A stretch of DNA of 64,000 bases from Chitinivibrionales bacterium (GTDB taxonomy: Bacteria > Fibrobacterota > Chitinivibrionia > Chitinivibrionales > FEN-1185), in NCBI GenBank assembly GCA_035516255.1, contig DATJAL010000040.1, positions 1 through 64,000 of the forward strand, read 5' to 3'. The notes beneath the pieces are model-generated. The model searched no databases, was not told where the DNA came from, and saw only the letters and a list, made by a program, of their open reading frames with translations. The position numbers were made by a program, and so were the translations under genes. Positions 16,567 to 28,445 of this stretch are shown in pieces (position 1 is the stretch's first letter; each line of letters begins with the position of its first letter).

Positions 16567-18558
16567 TTATTTTGCCGCCACACTCGTGCTGATGCGCCGA
16601 ATCTCCGCGTCGGCTTTTAAATAATATCGATGCTCCGGAGAGGTTTTAAAAAGCGTTTTAACGTCATACCAGGCCTCCATGGCCTCTTTTCTCGCATCGT
16701 CGGAGGGGCTTCTATCGTATAGCGCGCTTGCGCAGAGCGCCTTCGAATACAGCAGGAGTTCCCGGAAGGCGCGGCCGTCCATAAATGCCGCGGGCGTTAC
16801 CGATGCGCGTTTTATCAGATCGTAGGCCTGGACAAAGTCCTTTGCGACGTAACTCCAGCGCGCCTTTTCAAGATAAAATTCGCCATCATCGATGGTGTTG
16901 GCGGCGACAAAAGATTTTACCGCGGCGTTGTCGCCCGTTCCCTTGAGAGCCCGCAGTTTATACAGCTTGGACTTTTTCGAACCGGCCTGTTCCGGCGCGA
17001 GCATCTTGTACAGCTCAAGCGCGTTTGTAAAACGGCCCGCCTCCACCTCCTGGGAGAAAATGGTCATGACGTCCGACGTCCTGTACAGCTGTTTTAGCTT
17101 GTCAAGCAGGGTGGGCCCGGTCAAACCGGCGGTCTGATCCGCGACCGGCTGTGGCGCGGGAACCGGTGCCGGAACAGGTGTGGCCTGCGCCGGCTGTTTC
17201 ACCTCGCCGATATGTTTTGCGCCGCGTTTGGTTTTAACCGGCTTGGCCGCTGCGCCGCCGGCGGTGAAAATTTCATCAAGGTCTTTTATATTTTCTTCAG
17301 TTTTGGCAGGGGCCTCAACAGGAAGAGATTGCGGCTGCGCGGCAAGGGAATCGGTGTTCCCGGCCGCGGAAGGCGCAACGGCATGAGGGGGCGGAGGCGC
17401 GGATGGTTCCCCGGGGTACAATGCGGTCGCAACCGAACGCGGAAGGAGCCGTACGGCGAGCGAGGGGTTCAGCACATACAGTCCCGCGAAAAAGGCAGCG
17501 GCTAAAACCACGGCACCGATGGTCGCCCCGATCACGAAGGGCGCTATGTTGCGTTTGTCATGGAAATTCACGATGTGTTTGACTTTTCCCCGTTTTTCAA
17601 GGAATTGCTGGAGAATCTGCTCGGGCGCCCTGAGCGTGAGCGTTTTATGGATGCGGCAGACGGATCGGAGGAATTCGAGCGAATTCTGTACGCGCTTTTC
17701 CTTTTCGTTCCGGATGCAGTGCTGGATCAGGCCGCTCAGCGCCGCGGGGATTTTTGCCGAGACGTTCGAAAGCGGGATGTAGTTGTTGCTGAGCTTGTCC
17801 GTCACCAGCTTGCCGAGCTTTTCCTCGGGAAACGCCCGCCTGCCGGTGAGCGCTTCGTAAAGCACGGTGCCGAGCGAGTAGAGGTCGGCGCGCACATCGA
17901 CTTCTTGCACGTCAAGCTGTTCCGGCGCAAGGTACTGCATGGTACCCATCACCGTGCCGTCTACGGTGTGGATGCTCGCGTCCATGGGCTTTGCAATGCC
18001 GAAGTCCATGAGCTTTGCCACGCCGTCTTTTGCCACCATGATGTTGCTCGGTTTCAGATCGCGGTGGATCACGCCTTTGAAATGCTTTCCGTAAAGGACG
18101 TAAGACTGATTGTGGGCGTAGTTAAGCGCGCGCCCCACCATGATGCCGAGGGAGGTGACCACCTCGGGCGGCAGGCCGCCCGATTCACCGATCAGCGTTT
18201 CGAGCGTCACGCCGTCGATAAGCTCCATTTCAATGTACGGCAGGTCGTTCCATGTTCCCACTGAATATATCTCGACGATGTTGGGATGGTGCAATTTGGC
18301 CGTGATTTTCATTTCGGTGCGGAAACGGTCTTCAGACTCCCTCGTATGATCGGGCTTTAAAAGTTTAACGGCACGCTTCACTTCAAGCACCGGGTTCCAG
18401 ATCTCATAGACAATGGCCATACCGCCTGCGCTGATGAGCGACGATATGACCCCGGAGCCCAGTTTAATGGGCTTCTTGCCGTCCGGTAACGAAACTGTTC
18501 CCGGCAGCTCGATGCGCTTTGTATCATCGGGTCTGACTATGATTTGTTCTGTAGCCAT
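16567..18558 (-). CDS. Transmembrane Ser/Thr protein kinase (PknB-type) with external helical domain
   Basis: A 663-residue kinase. Catalytic features: a degenerate glycine loop SAGGMAIVYE, Lys65 in RAVKLLKP, HRDLKPSN (165-172), DFG (185-187) and APE (211-213). One membrane helix lies at about 339-363. A Pro/Ala-rich linker follows, then a C-terminal helical region of TPR-like character (AGRFTNALELYKMLAPEQ; DFVQAYDLIKRASV), presumably periplasmic. All catalytic residues are intact. It heads a unit with two exported proteins, so an envelope-sensing role is reasonable. An external TPR-like domain in place of PASTA repeats is noteworthy. Confidence 0.9.
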   Translation of the reverse strand: MATEQIIVRPDDTKRIELPGTVSLPDGKKPIKLGSGVISSLISAGGMAIVYEIWNPVLEVKRAVKLLKPDHTRESEDRFRTEMKITAKLHHPNIVEIYSVGTWNDLPYIEMELIDGVTLETLIGESGGLPPEVVTSLGIMVGRALNYAHNQSYVLYGKHFKGVIHRDLKPSNIMVAKDGVAKLMDFGIAKPMDASIHTVDGTVMGTMQYLAPEQLDVQEVDVRADLYSLGTVLYEALTGRRAFPEEKLGKLVTDKLSNNYIPLSNVSAKIPAALSGLIQHCIRNEKEKRVQNSLEFLRSVCRIHKTLTLRAPEQILQQFLEKRGKVKHIVNFHDKRNIAPFVIGATIGAVVLAAAFFAGLYVLNPSLAVRLLPRSVATALYPGEPSAPPPPHAVAPSAAGNTDSLAAQPQSLPVEAPAKTEENIKDLDEIFTAGGAAAKPVKTKRGAKHIGEVKQPAQATPVPAPVPAPQPVADQTAGLTGPTLLDKLKQLYRTSDVMTIFSQEVEAGRFTNALELYKMLAPEQAGSKKSKLYKLRALKGTGDNAAVKSFVAANTIDDGEFYLEKARWSYVAKDFVQAYDLIKRASVTPAAFMDGRAFRELLLYSKALCASALYDRSPSDDARKEAMEAWYDVKTLFKTSPEHRYYLKADAEIRRISTSVAAK

Positions 18559-18774
18559 TTTTTTACCACGAAAAAACCGCTTTAAGCATTATATATTCTA
18601 CAATTATGACAATTCATTTGTGAAGAAGCAAGAAGAAAAACATAATTATTTTACGGCGGAACCTCTCCTGGTTATCTATGATGCTTGACCCAGAGAATAT
18701 TTGTTTAAATGGGGTCGCAATTAAGTAGTTATAAAAGAGAGGTTGTTATCAAATATTTTAATAATAAGGATAAA

Positions 18775-19347
18775 ATGATGGCTGACGGCTTTATTCCCCC
18801 TCATGGTGGCTACAAAGATTTGCTTTCTTATAAGAAAGCTGTGATTATTTATGATGCTACAGTCTATTTCTGCGACCGTTTTTATAAACAGAATTATAAA
18901 ATTACGGACCAAATGATTGGGGCCGCGCGATCTGGTAAACAAAATATTGGTGAAGGAAGCGTGAACTCGGGGACATCAAAGGAAACGGAAATAAAACTGA
19001 CGAATGTGGCACGGGGAAGCTTGCAGGAATTGCTGGAAGATTACCAAGATTTTTTGCGGACAAGGAAGTTTTCATTATGGGATAAAGATCACAAAAACTC
19101 TCTCATAATTCGAAAGTTGGGCTATGGGGAACATGTGTCATATGTGATATATCGGTCCTATATTGAAAACGAATCTCCCGAAATTTCTGCAAATACAATT
19201 ATTTGCCTCCTTCACCAGACAAATTTCCTTTTAGATCAACTAATTCGAAAACTGGAAAAAGATTTTTTGGAAAACGGCGGCCTACGAGAACGGATGATGC
19301 GAGCCCGTTTAAAAACACGTTCGCTGCAGGATGGGGAAGAAGCATGA
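18775..19347 (+). CDS. Four-helix-bundle protein, 23S rRNA intervening-sequence type
   Basis: A 190-residue helical protein of the S23/four-helix-bundle family. Diagnostic phrases are QMIGAARSGKQNIGEGS, KETEIKLTNVARGSLQELLEDY and a closing helix around FLLDQLIRKLEKDFL. Such proteins were first found encoded in intervening sequences inside 23S rRNA genes and otherwise occur as orphans; their molecular role is not established. The start ATG at 18775 follows AAGGA by five bases; a frame opening at 18709 lacks a site. It is less GC-rich than its neighbours. Its stop overlaps the methyltransferase start in ATGA. Confidence 0.85.
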   Translation: MMADGFIPPHGGYKDLLSYKKAVIIYDATVYFCDRFYKQNYKITDQMIGAARSGKQNIGEGSVNSGTSKETEIKLTNVARGSLQELLEDYQDFLRTRKFSLWDKDHKNSLIIRKLGYGEHVSYVIYRSYIENESPEISANTIICLLHQTNFLLDQLIRKLEKDFLENGGLRERMMRARLKTRSLQDGEEA

Positions 19348-20582
19348 ACTATTTCCCCCGCCTCCCGCTTTCCCCCTTCGTCCAAACCATGCAAGCCATT
19401 GCCGGCAACGAGATCTGCATTACCGGCGCGGCGCCGCTGGCGCCGCTTTCCTACGGCGACGAAATGGCGCTCAAGCAGAAGGCGTTTACCGAGTTCTTCA
19501 GGAAAAAGAGGGTCGAGGGCGATTGGGAGCCCCTGGCGGCGTCGCCGTTTTCACGGCTGTACCGGACCACCACCAAGCGCCGCGTGGTTTTCGCCTTTGG
19601 AAAGTATGTGCTCAGCATGGGCGACGCCGGCCGCGACCGGCCCGACGAAACCAGAAACGAGGCCATGCTCGAGCCGCGGCAGCACACGGCGCTGTATGAG
19701 CTGCTGCTGAAAAAGCTCAACGAGCCGCTCTTCTCACCCATGGCAAAGCGCTGCAATTACCTGATCATCCGCGGATCGTACAAGGAATTCTGCGTGATCT
19801 TCAACATGCACAAGCTCGACGGTCCGACGGTGCGCAACCTCAAGATCCTCGGCGCACACCTGTCGGGCGCGGGCATGGGCGTGGTGTCGTCGTTCGTGTT
19901 CCTCGATCCTTCAAGCTCGAAGTATTATATTGACAAAAGGGAATCAGGAGGCCGGGGCGGCGTCAAGAAGCTGTTCGGGCCCGACACGCTGCGTTTTTCG
20001 GCGGGCGGACAGACGTATGTGTACGACGCGCTGTCGTTTTCCCAGGTCAACCAGTCCATGGTGCCGCTGATGCTCAAGAAGGCCGCCGGACTCCTTGAGG
20101 TTGCGGTAAAAGAGAATGCCGGCATACGGCTTGTCGACTTATACTGCGGCTACGGGCTTTTCACCCTGTTTCTTGGAAAACATTTCGGCGAGGCCTGGGG
20201 CATAGATTGCGACCCGGCGTCAATCAGAAGGGCGCGCGACTCCGTGGGACATTTAAAAGATCTGCCCGCCTCATGCAAAATGCGATTCATGACCGGCCAG
20301 ATAACGAGCCGCGGCCTGGAGGAGATGCTTCCAATACGCGGCGATATTCCCGAAGTAGTGATGCTCGACCCGCCGCGCGGCGGCACGGAGAAAGGCGTTA
20401 TTGGCGCCATTGCGAACAGAATGCCTTTTAAAGTCCTTCATATTTTCTGCAATGTGGATATCATTCCTGAAGAATTGGATCAGTGGAGACGGGTGGGATA
20501 TTCTGTTTCCCGCGTTTTGCCCCTTGATATGTTCCCCGGCACCCCCAATCTTGAGGTGATGGTCCTTCTCAAGCCGCGATAA
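19344..20582 (+). CDS. TrmA/RumA-type RNA (uracil-5-)-methyltransferase-like protein
   Basis: A 412-residue class I methyltransferase. Family marks in order: FSQVNQSM before the SAM domain, the SAM loop VDLYCGYGLFTL, acidic GIDCD, LDPPRGG, FCNVD bearing the likely nucleophilic Cys, and FPGTPNLEVMVLL bearing the catalytic Glu. There is no N-terminal TRAM domain and no obvious four-Cys Fe-S motif, so it is a shortened relative of RlmD/TrmA. The target is probably U in rRNA or tRNA. Start at 19344 is fixed by ATGA overlap with the 23S-IVS-type gene; an upstream frame from 19203 lies inside that gene. Confidence 0.82.
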   Translation: MNYFPRLPLSPFVQTMQAIAGNEICITGAAPLAPLSYGDEMALKQKAFTEFFRKKRVEGDWEPLAASPFSRLYRTTTKRRVVFAFGKYVLSMGDAGRDRPDETRNEAMLEPRQHTALYELLLKKLNEPLFSPMAKRCNYLIIRGSYKEFCVIFNMHKLDGPTVRNLKILGAHLSGAGMGVVSSFVFLDPSSSKYYIDKRESGGRGGVKKLFGPDTLRFSAGGQTYVYDALSFSQVNQSMVPLMLKKAAGLLEVAVKENAGIRLVDLYCGYGLFTLFLGKHFGEAWGIDCDPASIRRARDSVGHLKDLPASCKMRFMTGQITSRGLEEMLPIRGDIPEVVMLDPPRGGTEKGVIGAIANRMPFKVLHIFCNVDIIPEELDQWRRVGYSVSRVLPLDMFPGTPNLEVMVLLKPR

Positions 20583-20751
20583 TAAAAAAATTGCTTTTTT
20601 CCCTGGGCACCTTGCATTTTCAAACATTCGGGAAATTGGGACTCGGCGAAACCCCAAACCAACGGCCATCTTTACCACATTCTTATATAATAGTGAGGTT
20701 TTTACCATTGCACCCAAGGCAATCGCAAACAATGTTTGTTGAAAAATCATT

Positions 20752-20765
20752 TTGATCTGAATCAA
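20752..20765. promoter_or_regulatory. Perfect FNR-type palindrome before the activase gene
   Basis: TTGAT-CTGA-ATCAA matches the CRP/FNR-family consensus TTGAT-N4-ATCAA at all ten positions. It ends 13 bases before the activase ATG. A TATAAT at 20686-20691 lies upstream, so transcripts starting near 20698 would place the box downstream of the start site, the position expected for repression or a roadblock rather than class II activation. Confidence 0.55.
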
Positions 20766-20778
20766 AGCTAACTTAGGT

Positions 20779-23999
<3,221 letters not shown>

Positions 24000-24003
<4 letters not shown>

Positions 24004-25274
24004 AGGCGGCGGCACGCGCGGCGGCCGCGCTCCCCCGGCCGTTTTCACCCCCGTTCACCCGCGCCGACAAGCGCAGGCGGGTCATGGTGATCCCCAACCT
24101 GTCGCGTTCGTTTTCCACCATGTCAAGCGCGGTGTTCCGGAGTCTCGGCTACCGGTCGCTCACGCTCCCGCTCGCTGACCACGAGGCGCAGCGGCTCGGC
24201 AAGCGCTTCGTGCACAACGACGCCTGCTTCCCGGCGCAGATCAACGTGGGTGAATTTATCAAGTTCCTTTCAACCGGCGCCATGGCGCCGGGCGAAGTGG
24301 CGGTGACGCTGGCCAAGAACTGCGAGGACTGTCGCGCCGGCCAGTATTCGGCGCTCACGCGCAAGGCGCTTGACGACGCGGGATATACCGACGTGGCGAT
24401 CGTCACCACGGGCGCGGACACCAAGCGCATTCATCCGGGGTTCGCGTCCGGCATACGGTTCAGGCTGAAGATGCTGTGGGGCACCGCAATCACCGACGCA
24501 CTCGACGCCATGGTCCGCGCCACCCGGCCGTACGAGCGGGAGCCTGGAAGCGTTGAACGGTTGTACGAGGAGCACCTCGACCGGATATCACTCGCGCTGG
24601 AACGGGGACCCCGGAAAGCGCTTGCCGCACTCCGCAGCGCTGTGGCGGCGTTCAACCAGGTGCCGGCCGAACGGCCGGCCAAGCGTCCGCGGGTACTTGT
24701 CATAGGAGAAATCCTCATGAACTACCACGAGACCGCGAACCGGCAGATCGTGCGCTACCTGGAGAAAAACGGCATGGAGGTGTTGCTGCCTGACATCGCC
24801 TCGTTTTTCGCGAAGCAGGTGGTGGTTGACAAACACATGGCGTGCCGCGGGCTTGCACGGTATCCGCTGCTCAAGCGGTGCGAGTCCTTTGTCACCGAAT
24901 GCGCGTTCCGCCATGTGCTCGGCCGCGTGGAGGCGATCGCAAGACGGTTCAGATTTTATGAGCCGCGGCCGGTCATCAGCGAGCTCGCGGCGGGCATCAC
25001 CGGATTCATCGACCCAGCGATCGTGGCGGGCGAAGGGTGGCTCATCCCCGCCGAAATCATGCATTACGCAAAGAAGGGCGTCACGTCGTTCGTGATCATC
25101 CAGCCGTTCGGATGCCTGCCCAACCAGATCACGGGCAGGGGCATCGTGAAGCCGCTCAAGGAGCGTTTCCCGTATATCAACATTCTCGCCCTCGATTACG
25201 ACTACGACGTTTCCATGGCAAACCTCGAGAACCGGCTCCAGATGCTCGTCATGGCGGCGAAACAATACACCTGA
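24000..25274 (+). CDS. HgdB/DUF2229-like partner protein of the activase
   Basis: A 424-residue protein equivalent to the C-terminal part of the very long activase fusions seen in other anaerobes. Conserved phrases: DACFPAQINVGEF, LAKNCEDCRAGQYS, VIQPFGCLPNQITGRGI and a closing DYDYDVSMANLENRL. The Cys in CFPAQ, CEDC and GCLPN positions match Fe-S ligands of 2-hydroxyacyl-CoA dehydratase or double-cubane-cluster proteins. It probably accepts electrons from the activase. The substrate is unknown, as no CoA-transferase or second dehydratase subunit is nearby. The ATG at 24000 overlaps the preceding stop. Confidence 0.85.
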
Positions 25275-25291
25275 ACAGGGAACAGCAGAAC

Positions 25292-26707
25292 ATGAACATC
25301 GCATTCATCACGCCGGCCGCCGACATAAGAAAATCGTTCCCCTACCGGCTCGGCAACAGCATCTATACCCGGCCCAACGCCATCACTGGGCCGCTCATCC
25401 TCGCCACCATCCTGCGCAACCGCGGCCATCACGCCGAGGTCTATGAGGAACTTTACTCGCATGTCAATCTCGAGCGGCTCATGGGCGCCGACGTCATCGG
25501 CATTTCCACCATGACCTCTACCGCTCCGCGCGCGTTCGCAATCGCCGATTATTTTAAAAGCAAAGGCAAGCGCGTGGTCATCGGCGGTATGCACGCGACG
25601 GTCGCACCGCAGGAGACGCTTGCGCATTGCGACACGGTGGTGACCGGCGAGGCAGAGGAGGTCATCGCCGACGTCATGGAGGGCCGGGCATCCGGGCCCG
25701 TGGTGGACGCAGGCCACCCCAATGACCTCGACGCTGCGCCATTCCCCGATTATTCCCTGCTCAAGACGCCCTGCAGGGAGGCGAACATCCTCACCACGCG
25801 CGGGTGCCATTACTCCTGCAGCTTCTGCAGTACCTCGCGGATGTTCTCGCCGTACCGCGAGCGCGGCGTGGACAGCGTCGTGGCGGAGATGGCGTATTAC
25901 AAAGAACGCGGGTTCCGCTATGTCAATTTCCAGGACGACAATTTCACGGGCAACCGGAAGCGTGCCAAGGAGATCCTGGCGAAGGCAATCGAGAAAAACC
26001 TGATCTTCAGGGACGTGTTCTTTTTCGGCCGCGCCGACATGGTGCTCGACGAGGAGCTTCTGTCGCTGCTTTCCCGCGCGCACCTGCGCAGCGTGCTGAT
26101 CGGGTTCGAGAGCCTCAACCCGGCGTCGCTGGAATACATCGGCAAGAAGATACGGCTCGAGCCCATCCTGGCCAGCGTGCCCAACCTCGGCAAATACAAG
26201 ATCAAACTCCTGGCCAGCCTGGTCCTGGGGCTCGACACCGACAGCAGGGAGGACATCCGGAAAGCGGTGCGGTTCTGCCGGGACATCAACGCCTTCACGC
26301 TCCAGCCCGCGGTGCTCACGCCGTTCCCCGAGACGCCGGTGTACCGCCAGTACGCCCAGGAACAAAGAATGGTGACCAAGGACTGGCGGTATTTCGACCT
26401 CATGCACGCAACGTTCCATCCGAAAAAAATGAGCGTGGCCGAGCTCCAGGAGGAATTCTACACCGCGCTGCTGCGGTTCTATTCGTTCAGAAAATCGTTC
26501 ACCATCATGAAGATCTACGGGTTCGCCGCCGGCATGCGGAGGCTCGGCCTGTGGCTCGCCATTTCTTTTGCCTATTGTGTCACGCGCCTGCTTGACAGAG
26601 GGTATTTTGCAATCCTGAAGAAATCAAGGCCGTTTGCCGCACCCCAGGCGGACGTCGACACGGCCGCCCTTGCCCCGACCGGCACGAACGGGTCCGCATC
26701 AGCGTAG
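25292..26707 (+). CDS. B12-binding-domain radical SAM protein
   Basis: A 471-residue enzyme. The N-terminal cobalamin-binding-type Rossmann domain (about 1-140) includes GADVIGISTMTST and VIGGMHATVAPQE. The radical SAM motif GCHYSCSFC lies at about 170-178. A C-terminal helical region carries a weakly hydrophobic stretch (RLGLWLAISFAYCVTRLL) that might touch the membrane. Family members methylate or rearrange lipids and cofactors (hopanoid, bacteriochlorophyll or antibiotic precursors). The canonical DxHxxG cobalamin ligand is not visible, so B12 may be bound base-on or not at all. It starts 17 bases after the partner gene and is probably co-transcribed. Confidence 0.82.
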   Translation: MNIAFITPAADIRKSFPYRLGNSIYTRPNAITGPLILATILRNRGHHAEVYEELYSHVNLERLMGADVIGISTMTSTAPRAFAIADYFKSKGKRVVIGGMHATVAPQETLAHCDTVVTGEAEEVIADVMEGRASGPVVDAGHPNDLDAAPFPDYSLLKTPCREANILTTRGCHYSCSFCSTSRMFSPYRERGVDSVVAEMAYYKERGFRYVNFQDDNFTGNRKRAKEILAKAIEKNLIFRDVFFFGRADMVLDEELLSLLSRAHLRSVLIGFESLNPASLEYIGKKIRLEPILASVPNLGKYKIKLLASLVLGLDTDSREDIRKAVRFCRDINAFTLQPAVLTPFPETPVYRQYAQEQRMVTKDWRYFDLMHATFHPKKMSVAELQEEFYTALLRFYSFRKSFTIMKIYGFAAGMRRLGLWLAISFAYCVTRLLDRGYFAILKKSRPFAAPQADVDTAALAPTGTNGSASA

Positions 26708-26763
26708 GACGCTCCCTTCATCGGGCATAAAATATTTTTACCACCTCTCCCGCGCAATGGAGT

Positions 26764-26808
26764 ATTTTACCATCTGACTTTTTTGGTAAAATAGTCAGTT
26801 TAGTAAAA
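26764..26808. promoter_or_regulatory. Nested palindromic operator before the TetR gene
   Basis: Two inverted repeats interlock: ATTTTACCA (26764-26772) with TGGTAAAAT (26784-26792), and TTTTAC..CTGACT (26765-26779) with AGTCAG..GTAAAA (26793-26808). TAAAAT at 26787 could serve as the -10. A palindrome over the promoter four bases upstream of a TetR gene is the normal layout for self-repression. Confidence 0.65.
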
Positions 26809-26811
26809 CCT

Positions 26812-27444
26812 ATGGCAACAAAGACTCCTCGGGACAAGCACGAGATCATCCTCGGCGCGGCGCAAAAACGCTTTGCGCGTTTCGGCCTTGCCAAGGTGAC
26901 TATGGACGAGATCGCGGCCGACCTCGGCATGAGCAAGGCCGCGCTCTATTATTATTTCCCCACAAAAGAGGACATGTTCCGCAGTGTGGTCGCTACGGAA
27001 CAAAAAAATTTTATCGAGCGCATCGAGGCGGTCGTCCGCGGCACTGCAACCGCGGCCCGGAAGCTTTCAGGGTATTTTACCGAGCACCTTCGGCTGCAGG
27101 GATCGTTGCTTGACATGCGCATCATCGAGGCGCGCGTCACGGAGCCGGTCAAACCCATCATGCGCGACCTTTTCCGCAAATTCAGCATCACTGAGACGCG
27201 GTATCTGGAAACCATCATCCGCGAAGGGAAAAGGCGGCACGAGTTTTGCGTAGATTTTCCACAAGGGGCCGCGCGTCTGATCCAGCACGCGCTACAGGGA
27301 CTCCGCATTCGGTTCTTCAAGACCATGGGCGACGGAGAGCCGAAACCTTCCGACATCCGGGCATACCGGGACGAAGTGCTCTATTTTCTGGAGATTTTTC
27401 TCAAAGCCATGTCACCCCAACGAAGCAGGATGAAAAACGCATGA
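26812..27444 (+). CDS. TetR/AcrR family repressor of the adjacent pump
   Basis: A 210-residue regulator. The N-terminal helix-turn-helix is typical: IILGAAQKRFARFGLAKVTM, EIAADLGMSKAALYYYFPTKEDMFRSVV. The C-terminal ligand domain is poorly conserved, as usual. Its stop overlaps the HlyD-type gene start in ATGA, and an operator-like palindrome lies immediately upstream, so it most likely controls its own operon of MFS pump genes and responds to a pump substrate. Confidence 0.9.
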   Translation: MATKTPRDKHEIILGAAQKRFARFGLAKVTMDEIAADLGMSKAALYYYFPTKEDMFRSVVATEQKNFIERIEAVVRGTATAARKLSGYFTEHLRLQGSLLDMRIIEARVTEPVKPIMRDLFRKFSITETRYLETIIREGKRRHEFCVDFPQGAARLIQHALQGLRIRFFKTMGDGEPKPSDIRAYRDEVLYFLEIFLKAMSPQRSRMKNA

Positions 27445-28439
27445 ACGCTTCTTCTTCGCAACAGTCAAAACCTGATTTCACGCAGCGGCCGCAGAACGCA
27501 CCCGCAGCGCCGAACAACGGCGACCAGTCCATCGACGATGTTCCGATGTTCAAGCGCAAGCGCGTCATCATTCCCATTTTTCTTCTCATCATCGGTGTTA
27601 TCGCAGCGGTGTGCGCCTGGTACGTGGTTCGTTTCTCGTCGGTCGCGACCGACGACGCGTTCGTGGACGCGTACCGTGCCACCATAAGCTCAAAGATCCT
27701 CGGCCGCATCACGGCGCTCCGGCACGACGAGGGCGACACCGTGCGGCAGGGCGACACCCTCGCGGTGCTCGACGACACCGACCTGCGCGCCCAGCTTGCG
27801 AAAGCGGAAGCGTCGCTGCGGCTCATCACGCGCAGTGTAGAGATCTCGTCGGTCAATCGCGACAAGGCGATCGACGATTTCGAACGCATCGAAAAGCAGT
27901 ACAAGAACCAGATCGTGTCGCAGGAGCAGTACAACCACGCCGACAACGCGCGCAAGCTCGCCGAGGCGCAGATCGACCGCGACCAGGCGCAGGTCGCCAC
28001 CGCACAGGCCGATCTCGCCATAGTAAAGACGCAGCTCGCCAACACCGTGATCACCGCCCCGTTTTCCGGCGTGATCGCGCGCCGCTGGGTGCTTGCAAGC
28101 GACGTCGTATCGCCGGGACAGGCCATCTTTTCCATGTTCGATGACAAGCACGTGTGGGTGACGGCAAACTACGAGGAGACCAAGCTGCGGGAGATTCGCC
28201 CGGGCATGCCCGTGCAAATCTCGATCGACGCGTTTCCCGGCATCGTCGTGAAGGGGAAGGTGGAAAGCATCGGAAGCTCGACCGCCTCGGAATTCGCGCT
28301 CATTCCTCCGAGCAACGCATCGGGGAATTTCACCAAGATCACGCAACGCGTGCCGATAAAGATCGCCGTTGTCCAGGTCCCGGCCGGAGTGTCACTGCTG
28401 CCGGGCCTGTCGGCATTCGTCCGGATCTTTCCGAGATAG
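27441..28439 (+). CDS. HlyD/EmrA-type membrane fusion protein
   Basis: A 332-residue periplasmic adaptor with one N-terminal membrane helix (about 42-63) after a polar lead. The split biotinyl-lipoyl domain follows (DDAFVDAYRATISSKILGRI, then VRQGDTLAVLDDTDL), then a coiled-coil hairpin and the returning lipoyl strand (ITAPFSGVIARRW). The beta-barrel ends at VSLLPGLSAFVRI. It links the MFS pump in the inner membrane to a TolC-type channel. The ATG at 27441 overlaps the TetR stop; an earlier in-frame start would lie inside that gene. Confidence 0.88.
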   Translation: MNASSSQQSKPDFTQRPQNAPAAPNNGDQSIDDVPMFKRKRVIIPIFLLIIGVIAAVCAWYVVRFSSVATDDAFVDAYRATISSKILGRITALRHDEGDTVRQGDTLAVLDDTDLRAQLAKAEASLRLITRSVEISSVNRDKAIDDFERIEKQYKNQIVSQEQYNHADNARKLAEAQIDRDQAQVATAQADLAIVKTQLANTVITAPFSGVIARRWVLASDVVSPGQAIFSMFDDKHVWVTANYEETKLREIRPGMPVQISIDAFPGIVVKGKVESIGSSTASEFALIPPSNASGNFTKITQRVPIKIAVVQVPAGVSLLPGLSAFVRIFPR

Positions 28440-28445
28440 GCCTCC

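Noticed and set aside
18709-18774. Longer start of the four-helix-bundle gene
   Set aside because: It lacks a ribosome site, whereas AAGGA precedes the ATG at 18775.
26708-26763. Terminator after the B12 radical SAM gene
   Set aside because: No stable stem with a T-run could be found here; only the TetR operator is evident.
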